In this document: piece by piece, positions 14,451 to 25,553 of the stretch
Position numbering within the stretch: position 1 is the first letter of the stretch
Layout: each line of letters opens with the position of its first letter
NCBI GenBank assembly: GCA_963693365.1
Contig: CAVNZM010000002.1
Coordinates: forward strand, 10,106,001-10,170,000
DNA from: Amoebidium appalachense
Lineage: Eukaryota; Ichthyosporea
DNA length: 64,000 nt
Direction of reading: 5' to 3'
The notes under the pieces: model-generated
Database searches by the model: none
What the model saw: the letters and a program-made list of their open reading frames with translations, nothing else
What the model was told of the DNA's origin: nothing
Translations under genes and position numbers: made by a program

Positions 14451-14728
14451 AGGTAGAGCTATATTTGAATGCCCTTTTCTTAGGCCGGGTATCGATGTGG
14501 GAAAGAAGAAGGGGGGCCGGGGGGGGGGGGGGGGGGAAGGGGGGAGGATGGATGGGAAGGAAGCACGTGTCCTTGTGTACACATGATATCAAAGGCTGTG
14601 CAAGAGCTGTGTGGGAGGTGGTTGTGGTATTATTTGTGAGTACACACGTGTGCCTGGTTGTGTGTGTTTTTGTGTGTGCTCTACGGTGATAGCGAGAGAG
14701 ACAAAGTTTTTGCGCATGTGTATGTTTA

Positions 14729-14781
<53 letters not shown>

Positions 14782-15490
14782 ACGAGCGCGTGCGCAAGTG
14801 CGACTGCTCTTTCAACTTGGTTTATTCTTTTTTTTGCCTTTCCCTTTTTTCTTTTGTCTTTTTTTGGAGGAGGGGGAAGGCAACTGGGGGGGGGGGGGGG
14901 GGGGGGGGGGGTAGGGGGGGAGGAGGGGTTAAAGGGGTTGGGGGTGGGGGGGGGGGGTTATATCGTGTGGTTGACGGGATGTGGAATGTGGTTTGAGCGT
15001 GTTTTGGGTACCCAAAGGGAGGGGAGGAGGGGGGATAATGGTTGGTGGCCGGGCTGTGTGTGGAACAGCAAAAGACCTGGTCTGTGGACATAAAGGACAC
15101 ATGGGCGAGTGGGACGGGGGGGGGGGGGGGGGGGGGGGGGGGGGAGCTATCAGCGGCTTCTATGGTATTTACTTCGAGTATTATTGTCGAGAATTATTGC
15201 AGGAGTGATAGGCGGAGCGCTGGAAAGAGGGTGATATATTCTTTCCTCTGTATGCATGTCAAAATGTTCTACCATGTGTGTATGTGTGGGTGTGAGGGAG
15301 GAGGGGAGGGGGGGGGAGGGAGAAACAAAGCAAGACCCTACATCCCAACGAGCCCACAGTAGAAGATCCTCCACAGCCGGCACCCATTTTTGGTTTCTCA
15401 GACACCAAATTATGAACAGGTCTCTGGGGCCGGGCTACATAGCACGATAGAGCCTCAGACTCAGAGCCTCAGAGGACCCTGTTTGCGGTG
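14451..15490. repeat. Intergenic with (GT)n and poly-G runs
   Basis: (GT)n at about 14733-14780 and poly-G runs at about 14886-14912 and 15116-15144. The intervening DNA, 15150-15480 included, shows no coding segment that I can support. Confidence 0.65.
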
Positions 15491-16000
<510 letters not shown>

Positions 16001-16403
16001 GGGGGTGAAGAAGAAAGAAAGGAAGGAAAGAAGAAAGTGTAAACTTGATATTTGAAAGAAAGAAATAACTGGAAATAAATACATACTATTGAACAACAAG
16101 GATAGAATATATGCTGAAATCAGAAAACAGAACTAAAATGCATAACAAAATTGCGAACTATTGCAAAACAGAACGACTTCGCTGCTTGCAGAATTACCGT
16201 ACGGCGGTCACGGTGACCTTCCTGAAAAAGCAGACCCAGAAGCCTTCTGAAATAATCAACAGAAATTTCCGGAACTATTCTACTAAAAGGGGAATAATTA
16301 CTCAGCTCCAAGCAGAACGTTAACTACACCAATCTGCCTTTGGATCTGGCTTCAAGGCCCGGGGTGACAAATGAGATTTGACAATAAGATCGATATAGTG
16401 CTC
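16001..16403. other. Unassigned segment with a 70-codon open frame
   Basis: Non-repetitive DNA. The plus-strand frame 16111-16323 has ordinary composition (Lys/Arg/Asn-rich, predicted 70 residues) and ends at a stop, but it matches no family I recognise and has no signal peptide or splice partner. An overlapping 63-codon minus-strand frame (16120-16311) is equally unsupported. Chance open frames are the simplest explanation. Confidence 0.3.
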
Positions 16404-16408
16404 CCCCC

Positions 16409-16439
<31 letters not shown>

Positions 16440-16959
16440 AAAAAAAAAAAAAAATCAAGATAACAGACCCTACCAACCCTGGTAGTTTCAAAAATATGCA
16501 CCCTCCCCCTCCCGGGACCCCCTTCTTCCCCCCCCCCCCCCCCCCCCCTATCCCCTGACGTTATTTGAACATGAGTGAGGCTATGTTTTCGAAGAATGAA
16601 GATAGTAAGACAATGTAGCATGATAATAATTCAGTCACCAACTGATTTAGCAAGAGCAGGTCTAGGATTGTTGTGCAAATTTAAAGGTAGAAAGGTAGAC
16701 TTATGCTGCTAAAAGATAATCATTGCTCCGTGCTTATGAGACAGTTTTATATCTGAGAAGTGATGGCAGCTTGTGAACCATGGTTTTGATTCCTTGATTA
16801 TAAGTCAACGTAACAGTCTGCTGTATAATAATTACTATAGTATCGATACCGTTCCATATGGCATCAGGTACATTATCACGGATACTAGTGTATGTATGTC
16901 ATCGATATCGATACCGGCCGGGTTACACAAGCACACAAATGTACAGTCACAGTGTCGCA
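16404..16959. repeat. Poly-C/poly-A compound tract and unique flank
   Basis: Poly-C (about 16403-16429) passes directly into poly-A (16430-16454). A second poly-C run is at 16531-16548. The remainder (16549-16959) is AT-rich with no gene seen. Confidence 0.8.
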
Positions 16960-17166
16960 CACACACGTACACGTGTCACCACACAAACGCACATGCACAC
17001 CCACATTCGCACACATGCAAGCGCGTGTAGGCGCGGGCACTCAACTGAGCACAAGCACAGACGCACACACATCCGTACGCATCCACACACACATACGCAC
17101 ACACACGCACACGCACACGCACACGCACACATACACACACACACACACAGTGTCACATCAGCTGTG

Positions 17167-17218
<52 letters not shown>

Positions 17219-17267
17219 GCTGTGCTCATGAAGAGCATCTTCTAAAACCCGTGCCTTTACTACTCTT

Positions 17268-17308
<41 letters not shown>

Positions 17309-17323
17309 AAAAAAAAAAAAAAA
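16960..17323. repeat. CA-rich region and poly-C/poly-A compound tract
   Basis: Interrupted (CA)n from about 16960 with a pure array at 17168-17216, then poly-C (about 17270-17298) running directly into poly-A (17299-17323). Confidence 0.9.
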
Positions 17324-17928
17324 CTGGGAAAAGAGAAGTGCCATGCATGATGGATCTGCTCCGCGAGTCGGTACGTGCCGACAGGGCTGACGCTCATTGT
17401 GTCCGAGTCATACACCTTGTAAGCCGGGGAGATCTTTCTAAGATATCTAGGTATGCATCTATCCCGGGATATGTGTAGGAACCGCAGCCTCCCATGCCCT
17501 TGCCTGCTGCAACTAAATTTTCTCTAGAGCTCGCCGGTACCATTGAATCTAACTTGAGCGAAGGCTTTTTTTTGGCTTCTTCTAGTGAAATGAAATGGTC
17601 AACTGCCTAATTTGGTGATGCCCTCTGCAGCCTGAGACGGCAATGAAAAAGTATTTCTCTCTTGTCGGTCATGGTGTTTCGATTTTTTTCTGTGGCTAGA
17701 CTAACGTCTTTTACAATCATTTAGTAGTACATGATAAACTGTGACAAATAAATAAATAAGAAAAACAAAAGCTGGAAAAAAGGGCATGACATTTTTGCGT
17801 CCGAACGTTCCCCATGTCGAGCCAATGCTCTAGGAGTGCATGCCTCGAGGTTTTCTCCTCTGCTCATAAACGTAGGAGCGATCCCTCGAGCTCTCCTCCC
17901 CCGGCCCCTCTCCCCCTCCCTCCCTCCC

Positions 17929-17965
<37 letters not shown>

Positions 17966-18187
17966 CCTCCCCCACCCCTGGCCCCTCCCTCAAAAAAAAA
18001 ACCCCCCTACAACCTACGTAAGCAAAATAAAATTAAAAATAATTTTATAAAAAATAAAACGCTCCGGCAGGATGGATAGGTTTTGTAGGGGGGAGGAGGG
18101 GGGGAGGGGGGAGGAGGAGGGGGGGAGGGGGGAGGAGGGGGGAGCCCATAGAACCCTTCAGGTATAGAATATAGAACCTTTACCTAC
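17324..18187. other. Intergenic; poly-C and poly-G tracts, no gene
   Basis: 17324-17920 is mixed-composition DNA without a supportable coding segment. A poly-C run occupies about 17931-17962, and G-rich DNA with AGG interruptions occupies 18088-18142. Confidence 0.55.
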
Positions 18188-18375
18188 GTATACTGTAACT
18201 ATTATCTTTCAGGTGCGACATAATATGTGAGCAAAGTCCCTCGTCCACATAATTTCTTTGCCTCGAGTAAACACTCTTTGCCTCGAGTAAACAGTCTTTG
18301 CCTCGAGTAAACAGCGTAAACCCCACATAATATCTCGCACCTTAAAGATAGTATATACCGTAACGTCCAAACGTT
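18188..18375. repeat. Imperfect inverted repeat enclosing three 20-bp repeats
   Basis: Arms of about 30 bp (actattatctttcaggtgcg at 18198-18217, continuing to 18230; right arm about 18322-18354) pair with a few mismatches. Between them the unit tctttgcctcgagtaaaca is repeated three times at a period of 20 bp (18255, 18275, 18295). The layout resembles a small hairpin element or MITE. Flanking target duplications are not evident. Confidence 0.75.
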
Positions 18376-18790
18376 CCTAAAAAAATCATTAGCATGTATC
18401 GATCCGGCTACCGAAGCTGGAGCTCGATTGAGGGGGCAGGGGGTCAGGGGGGTTAGGGGGGCCCGGAGAAAGAAGGGAGGGGGAAGAGGGGGGAGGCTGT
18501 GACAGAAAGGGAGGGGGGAGGGGGGAGGGGGGGGGGGGGGGCTGTGCGTTTCTGGCAGATCTACCTCTTGACTAGAGATCAGTCTTGAAGATCATGTTTG
18601 TAGAATAAAACGGGTGAAAGAAATTTCCCCGGGTTCCGATCTAAGCCGCTGTAAAAAGAGTCGTGCGTGGGCGAAAGAGAACAACAGAGGACTCTATGTA
18701 GTGTACGTTTTGGTGCATGTGTGGCACGAATAGAAAACCTAGAGAACTTGAACAAACGCCTGTTTGTTTGTTTGTGCTATTTTGTATGCG
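18376..18790. other. Intergenic with G-rich tracts
   Basis: G-rich DNA at 18430-18545 ending in a poly-G run, then 250 bp of unique DNA with no gene seen. Confidence 0.55.
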
Positions 18791-19079
18791 TGCAATCACG
18801 GTGTGTGTGTGTGTGTGCATGTACACGTGCGTGTGTGTGCGTGTGCACATGTGTACGTGTGTGTGTGTGTGTGTGTGCGTGTGTGTGTGTTCGTGCATGT
18901 ACACGTGCATGTATGTGTGTGTGCCACGGTGTACGTGTGTGTGTGTGTGTGTGCGTGTGTGTGTGTGCGTGCATGTAGACGTGCGTGTGTTTGCGCGCGC
19001 GCGTGTGTGTGTATGTGTGTATGTGTGTGCATGTGTGTGTGTGTCGGTGTGTATCATGTGCATGTGTGTGAATGTGAAG

Positions 19080-19146
<67 letters not shown>

Positions 19147-19260
19147 GTGTGTTTGTGTGTTTTTTTGTGTGTGTGTGTTTGTGTACGGTGTGTGTTTGTG
19201 TATTTGCGTGTGTGTGTGTGTGTGTGCTCCAGTGTTTGTGTGTGTGCCACAAGGTGGGTG
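18791..19260. repeat. (GT)n array
   Basis: Interrupted (GT)n with a pure core of about 62 bp at 19083-19144 and a T run at 19161-19166. The long Cys-Val frames across it are repeat artefacts. Confidence 0.95.
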
Positions 19261-19270
19261 TGTAAAGTAG

Positions 19271-19574
19271 TCACCCCTCTCTCAATATATCCGCTCTGAG
19301 GGGTGACCCGCAACATGATAGTATGCACATGTATGCAAATATGTGCAAATACTGGCATCCCGACATATGCTAATCACGGCGTGATACTTGTATGCAGATA
19401 TATGCATCACCATATGTGCAACTTGCCGTGATTAGCATATGTCGGGATGCCAGTATTTGCACATATTTGCATACATGTGCATACTATCATGTTGCGGGTT
19501 ACACAGACAGAGGGGCGGGTGACCCTTTCTCTGTCCGATAAACCCCTCGGAGCCCGCCCCTCTGTCTGTGTAAC
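19271..19574. repeat. Compound of nested and adjacent perfect inverted repeats
   Basis: Three hairpins sit side by side. Arms of 9 bp (19271-19279 / 19298-19306) come first. A perfect 75-bp inverted repeat follows (19306-19380 / 19425-19499, 44-bp spacer, no mismatch when I reverse-complemented the right arm). A perfect 22-bp inverted repeat comes last (19498-19519 / 19553-19574, 33-bp spacer). The structures abut exactly, each starting where the previous ends. There is no coding capacity. A non-autonomous hairpin element or a cruciform-forming locus are both possible. Confidence 0.95.
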
Positions 19575-19617
19575 TCAGCATACTACGGTGAAGTTCCTTT
19601 TCAACTCTTCCCCCCTA

Positions 19618-19653
19618 TAACGCCCGGAAGCAGGGGTACTGGGGGCGGGAGGG

Positions 19654-19692
<39 letters not shown>

Positions 19693-19935
19693 CAAGAGGA
19701 GGGAATTAGATACTTCAGAATCAGCCCCCCCTCCCCCTTACCCCTCCCATCCCACATCCCCCACCACTTTTCGTTGTGGTTATACAATCCCTAACCGGCT
19801 TTACCTCCCACGTTTCGTTTTTCAAAACGACTATTAATAAAACTTTGTGCAAACCAGTATGGCCTCACGGGCATAATCATAATCATGCCGGTTTGCCGCG
19901 GCCTATACTCAGATATTCAGCTTAGAGTTTTCATA
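19618..19935 (+). repeat. Dispersed ~300-bp repeat, copy 1
   Basis: Homologous to 56325-56640 through cgcccggaagcaggg, a G-rich stretch, cagccccccctcccc, catcccacatcccccacca, ccaaccggctt (here ctaaccggctt) and cggcctcacgg-ataat. In this copy the internal G-rich stretch has expanded to an uninterrupted run of about 38 G (19653-19690). No coding frame is conserved between the copies. Confidence 0.85.
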
Positions 19936-19970
19936 AATGATTACGGCCCGATTTAAAGATAACTAATGCA

Positions 19971-19973
<3 letters not shown>

Positions 19974-20052
<79 letters not shown>
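19974..20052. repeat. (CA)n array
   Basis: Pure (CA)n of about 79 bp, directly abutting the A-rich tail end of the SINE-like element on the minus strand. Confidence 0.97.
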
Positions 20053-20054
<2 letters not shown>

Positions 20055-20234
20055 TTTTTTTAATCCGTTTTGTTCCCGGAGTTAACCCTTGGGGCCCTCA
20101 TGGGGAACTACCGTCTTCCACCCAGCACCGACAGTAGTCTAGCTAAGGTGCTACGGTATTATTAGCTAAGCTAACACACTCTAAACAATTTCTAACTATT
20201 TGCACACACTTAGCCCAGGGTATTCACCCCAGTC
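20053..20234 (-). mobile_element. SINE-like element, copy 2 (minus strand)
   Basis: Reads on the minus strand from ggggtgaataccctgggc to an A-rich tail. It is collinear with copy 4 at 53519-53709: the head aagtgtgtgcaaatagttag, then taataccgtagcacc, cggtgctgggtggaagacgg, the stem-loop gttcccc...gggaac and aaaacggattaaaaaaaa. About 180 bp, non-coding. A target duplication could not be recognised because the 3' end abuts the (CA)n array. Confidence 0.88.
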
Positions 20235-20794
20235 ACGCCGGTGGGTAGCACCAGGCTTCCCCTCCACTCAAGACCTACGAACAAACTTTAAAACCGGGCT
20301 CTCACTGGTTGGTCTTTAAAAAAAAAAAAAGTGGTGTGGTGTGGGTGGGGCCTAGAGGGAATATGGATGTATCGTGGGGTCTGGTGGTTGTGGGTTGCTA
20401 CCAGCAGAATATGGTGTTGTACATAGAGGGTGGCTACGGTGTAGTGATCTAGGAGCCGTATGTTGCATGGTTGGTTGGTTCTGTGGGTGTGTCTGCAGGT
20501 TGGGCATGCTGGCTGTGTGTGTGTTGGGTTCAAGTTGTGTGTGTGTGTTTGTGGTTTGGGTTTCGGGGGGGCTCTACCTCTCTGTCTACGTGTGGTGTTG
20601 GGGTGTTTGTGCATCTTGGGGTGTGTGGGTGGAAGGGTCGTGTTACGTGGTGTCCAAATTTTGAAGAAGAAAAAGGTTTGCAATTCTACTGTAACATTAC
20701 CTAAAATGACTCGTGTCGTGGGGGGGAGGGGAGGACTAGGCACTGGTAACAATTGCCTGTGCATGTACGAACTTCAGGGTGCATGGTGTGTGTG
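20235..20794. other. Intergenic, GT-rich, no gene
   Basis: Contains a short A run (20319-20331) followed by G/T-rich DNA. Frames here (for example 20374-20664) are Gly/Val/Cys-rich because of the composition and show no domain. Confidence 0.5.
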
Positions 20795-21590
<796 letters not shown>

Positions 21591-21990
21591 CTGAGTGATT
21601 TTGTCAAGCAGTAAGCTACTAGTGCCATAGTGGTAGCCAAGGCTACATACAAATTATAACGCGTGTTGTGAATCAATCACCCGTACGGTGTGGTATCCAC
21701 ACTGTGAGATTGAAATCGGCACATATCGTAACTTGTACTTCAGGCCGAGTGGACTTGCATTTGCAGCGATGTAAAAAAATCGGTAGCAAAATTTAAAGTC
21801 AGAGATCGCTCAAGCTTTTATTATGCGGTTAAAGGTAAAGTCACCGCAAACAAACTGCATAAAAACAAAAAACAAAAGAATCTGATCTTTCAACCAGGCA
21901 GTAGATGTGCCATTCAGTTTATGAGTCTGGCATTTACTGTACTTATGGTTACAAAATGAACCCCCGATCATTCCAAAACGAAAGCACTGA
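21591..21990. other. Intergenic, no gene seen
   Basis: AT-rich unique DNA downstream of gene B. No coding segment or structural RNA recognised. Confidence 0.5.
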
Positions 21991-22134
21991 GTGGGGCCAC
22001 GCTTACATGGACATTTCTATATAAGGCTTCGACCACGCTCAAGCCGGTAGGCCCACGCTTCGTGGGGCCATACGCTTACATGGACATTTCTATATAAGGC
22101 TTCGACCACGCTCAAGCCGGTAGGCCCACGCTTC
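21991..22134. repeat. Tandem duplication, 71-bp period
   Basis: A unit beginning gtggggcca and containing tacatggacatttctatata, then aggcttcgacc and acgctcaagccggtaggccc, is present twice (starts 21991 and 22062). The second copy has a 2-bp insertion near its start. Each copy carries a TATA-like ctatataagg. It lies about 150 bp beyond the stop codon of gene B. Confidence 0.95.
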
Positions 22135-22287
22135 AACTACTGTAAACACAAACACTAGACATACACACGGCTCCATGCCGCACATGTCATGGATGGTCCT
22201 GTATCGCTACCCCGGTATGTGCCCATATCCGAAACCCCGATTTCACTCTTTCAAAATTTAAAAACCAATTTTAATATTTAAATTAGA

Positions 22288-24045
22288 TTAAACACCCTGC
22301 TGATTAGCTCTCATGTTTGCAAATGCATCCCAACTCCCACTAGCACATAAATTTGTGTTCACAGCATTCACAGACCCCAATCCTGCCCCATCCAAACCGT
22401 TTGGGCCAGTTTGGTAACCCGACATCACGTCCATGCTCAGCGTTGACATTCCAAGGCGGGCCACGGACGACGAGTGGGCCAAAAGTCCCGTAGTGCTGGA
22501 CCGGCTGATGAAACTGTCCATGTTAGTCAGCGAGGGCATAGGTCCTGCTAGGCTTCCCTCTTTTTCCTTCATTCTTGAGGTCCTGGAGATTCTCCAACGC
22601 CAAACAACAGCCAGCACAATGCCGAAGCAGCAAACCAGTGCTGCCAACACAGACGCTATCGCAATGACAATCACAAAAGTGCTATCGCTGGGTGGTTGTT
22701 CCTCCTCCTTTGCCTGGGCCGAGTCTCCCTTCGGTGGTGCCGCCGTCACCCGCGGAAGTGAGATGCCGAAATCGGTCGACACAGATTGCGTCTCAGCGGC
22801 CCGGGCTTCACGGTCATAACTCTCATCGTGCCTTAGAACCTCCTCACCGTAGTATTTCTCGTACTCGTGCCTGTAGTAGTTCCCGTAGTCGTTTGGTTTG
22901 GGCAGTGATACGTCACGGCGTCGACGGCGTCTCGTCGTGTCAAGATAGTCGACCCGTACAAGGAAAGTGAGGGTCACGTTGGAACTGTTGGTGTTGGCAC
23001 GAGGGCACGCAAGCTCCGAATTGACGGGAATGCGCATGTGGATCATTGGCGGCACATTGGCAGTGCCCCGCACAAACATTTGGTCGAGTTTAGTTATCGG
23101 ATTCATCCAGTTGGGCCAAAGGGTGCACGAGGACTGGCCGACCGTACGCGTGGCCTCCAAAACCACCGCTGTCTCTATGCCCACGCCGGTTTCGTTGGTC
23201 CAGATCAGAATTGACCAGAAAGAGGTTTCCTGGATCGCAAATGTGCGATTAGGCCGCTCGCCAATGAAGCTCTGGTCTGGGCGCAACACGATAGCCAATG
23301 AAAACAAAGCGTCGAGGGTGTACTCGGTATCGTCGCAAAATTCGCTCGTGTCGATGGTAAAGGTTATGTTTGCGCTCCCTCCCTTGGGCAGAGAACATGT
23401 CGCAGAGGTGGGGTCCAAACACACAATGGGCAAATCCATGATCATGTATGTTCCCGTGAGATCGCAAGCAGTGATATTGAAAGTCAATGTCTGGTTGCAC
23501 ACACCACCCGCCCTGACATTGGTGCACTTCGGGCTGACAATCCAAAGAGACGTGTTAACCCGCCAATCATCCGAGGCGGTTACATTTAATCGCCCCGTGG
23601 CATTGGAGGGTACGGTGAACGGAAACGGCAGACTGATAGAAAGCTCCACAATGCTCTCGTTGGCGCTGATGGCTTCAGCATCCACTCTGGTGATGGCCGC
23701 CTGTGTGGATTTGGTTAGATAGTGGCAACTTGAAGGAAGGGGAAGGTGAGAGAGGGCATGTTTGGTGGGCCTGGTGAAGGTACAGGCAGGTGGGGTGGGT
23801 ATGTGTGTGTCTGGGGGGGAGAGGGGGGGGAGGAGGGAAAGAGAGAGGTGGACGGGAGAGGGGGGACGGGTAGATAGAGTGAGTGAGTGTGAGAGAGAGG
23901 GAGAGAGAGAGACAGAGAGAGGAGAGAGAGAGAGGGGGGGGGGGGGGGGGGGGAGGGGAGGGGAGATAAGACTCAGTGGGGGGGAAAGAGAGAGAGAGAG
24001 TGTGTGTGTGTGTGTGTGTGAGTCCGAGAGAGGGAGAGAGGGAGG

Positions 24046-24098
<53 letters not shown>

Positions 24099-24235
24099 CG
24101 CGAGAGGGAGACTGGGGGAGAGGCAGGGAGAGAGAGAGAGAGCGAGAGGGTGAGAGAAAGCCGGAGAGAGGGTGAGAGAAAGCCGGAGAGAGACACACCG
24201 TGGGAGACACAGACACACAAAAGACAGAGAGAGGA

Positions 24236-24266
<31 letters not shown>

Positions 24267-24810
24267 GAGAGAGAAAGAGATAGGGGGAGAGGGAGAGAGA
24301 AAGAGATAGGGGGAGAGAGAGAGAGAGAAAGAGAGAGGCAGGGAGGGAGAGAGGGAGACAGAGAGATGTATGGGTGGGGGAGAGGGCGAGGTGGGGAGGG
24401 AGAGAGCGAGAGCGAGAGAGAGCCTCGGGAGGGAGGGAGAAAGAGAGAGAGTGAGGGCGAGAGAGAGGGGGAGAGTGACAAGAGACAGACAGAGAGACAC
24501 ACACAGAGAGAGAGAGAGAGGGAGAGAGACGGAGGGAGAGAGGGAGGGAGGGAGGAAGTGATGGATGGAGGGAGATAGGGGGGGGGGGGGGGGGGGCGCC
24601 ACGGGGGAGGGGGGGGAGGGGGGAAGAGGGAGAAAGAGACAAAGACTCAGTCGGACAGAGAGGGAGAGTGTGTGTGTTGAGTCCGAGAGGGGGGGGGGGG
24701 GGGGGGAGAAAGAGAGAGAGAAAGAGAGAGAAAGAAAGAGAGAGAGCGAGAGACTCGGGGGGGGGGGGGGTTTGGGAGAGAGAGGGGGGGGGGGGAAGAC
24801 TCGGGGAGAG

Positions 24811-24849
<39 letters not shown>

Positions 24850-24970
24850 GAGAGAAAGAGAGAGAGAGAGCGAGAGAGAGGCAGAGATAGAAAGAGTGAG
24901 AGAGGGGGACAGAGAGAGAGGGAGAGAGACACACACACGGTGTGAGACACACCCACACAAAAAACAGAGA

Positions 24971-25035
<65 letters not shown>

Positions 25036-25100
25036 GGGGGTGGGAGGAAGGGGGCCCCGGGAGAGCGAGGGATTGGGAAGGAGAGAGCGTGGGGGCAAAG

Positions 25101-25141
<41 letters not shown>

Positions 25142-25522
25142 GAGGGAGGGAGAGAGAGGGGGGTGAAAGGGGGGGAAGAAGGGAGAGAGAGGGAGACTGA
25201 GGGAGACTGAGAGTGAGACTCCGAGACAGGAGGGGAGGGAAAAAGAGAGGGGGGGGGGGGGGGGGGGGAGCGCGAGAGACAAAGGAGAGGGGGGGGGGTT
25301 GGGGAGAGAGATCCATTCAGATAACTGCACGGACTGGAAGAGAGAGGGAAAGAGAGGAGGAGAGGGAGAGGGAGAGAGAGGGTCACAGGGGGAAGAGGGG
25401 GGGGGGGGGGGGGGGGCAGGGGGGGAGAGAGAGAGAGAGTGCGAGGGAGAGAGAAAGAGAGAGAGAAGGGAGGGAGGACAGAAGAGGGGGTGAGGGGAAG
25501 ACAGACAGAGTCAGACAGAGAG

Positions 25523-25553
<31 letters not shown>

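Noticed and set aside
22967-23722. 251-codon plus-strand frame antisense to gene B exon 3
   Set aside because: Shadow of the real exon on the other strand; no recognisable features.
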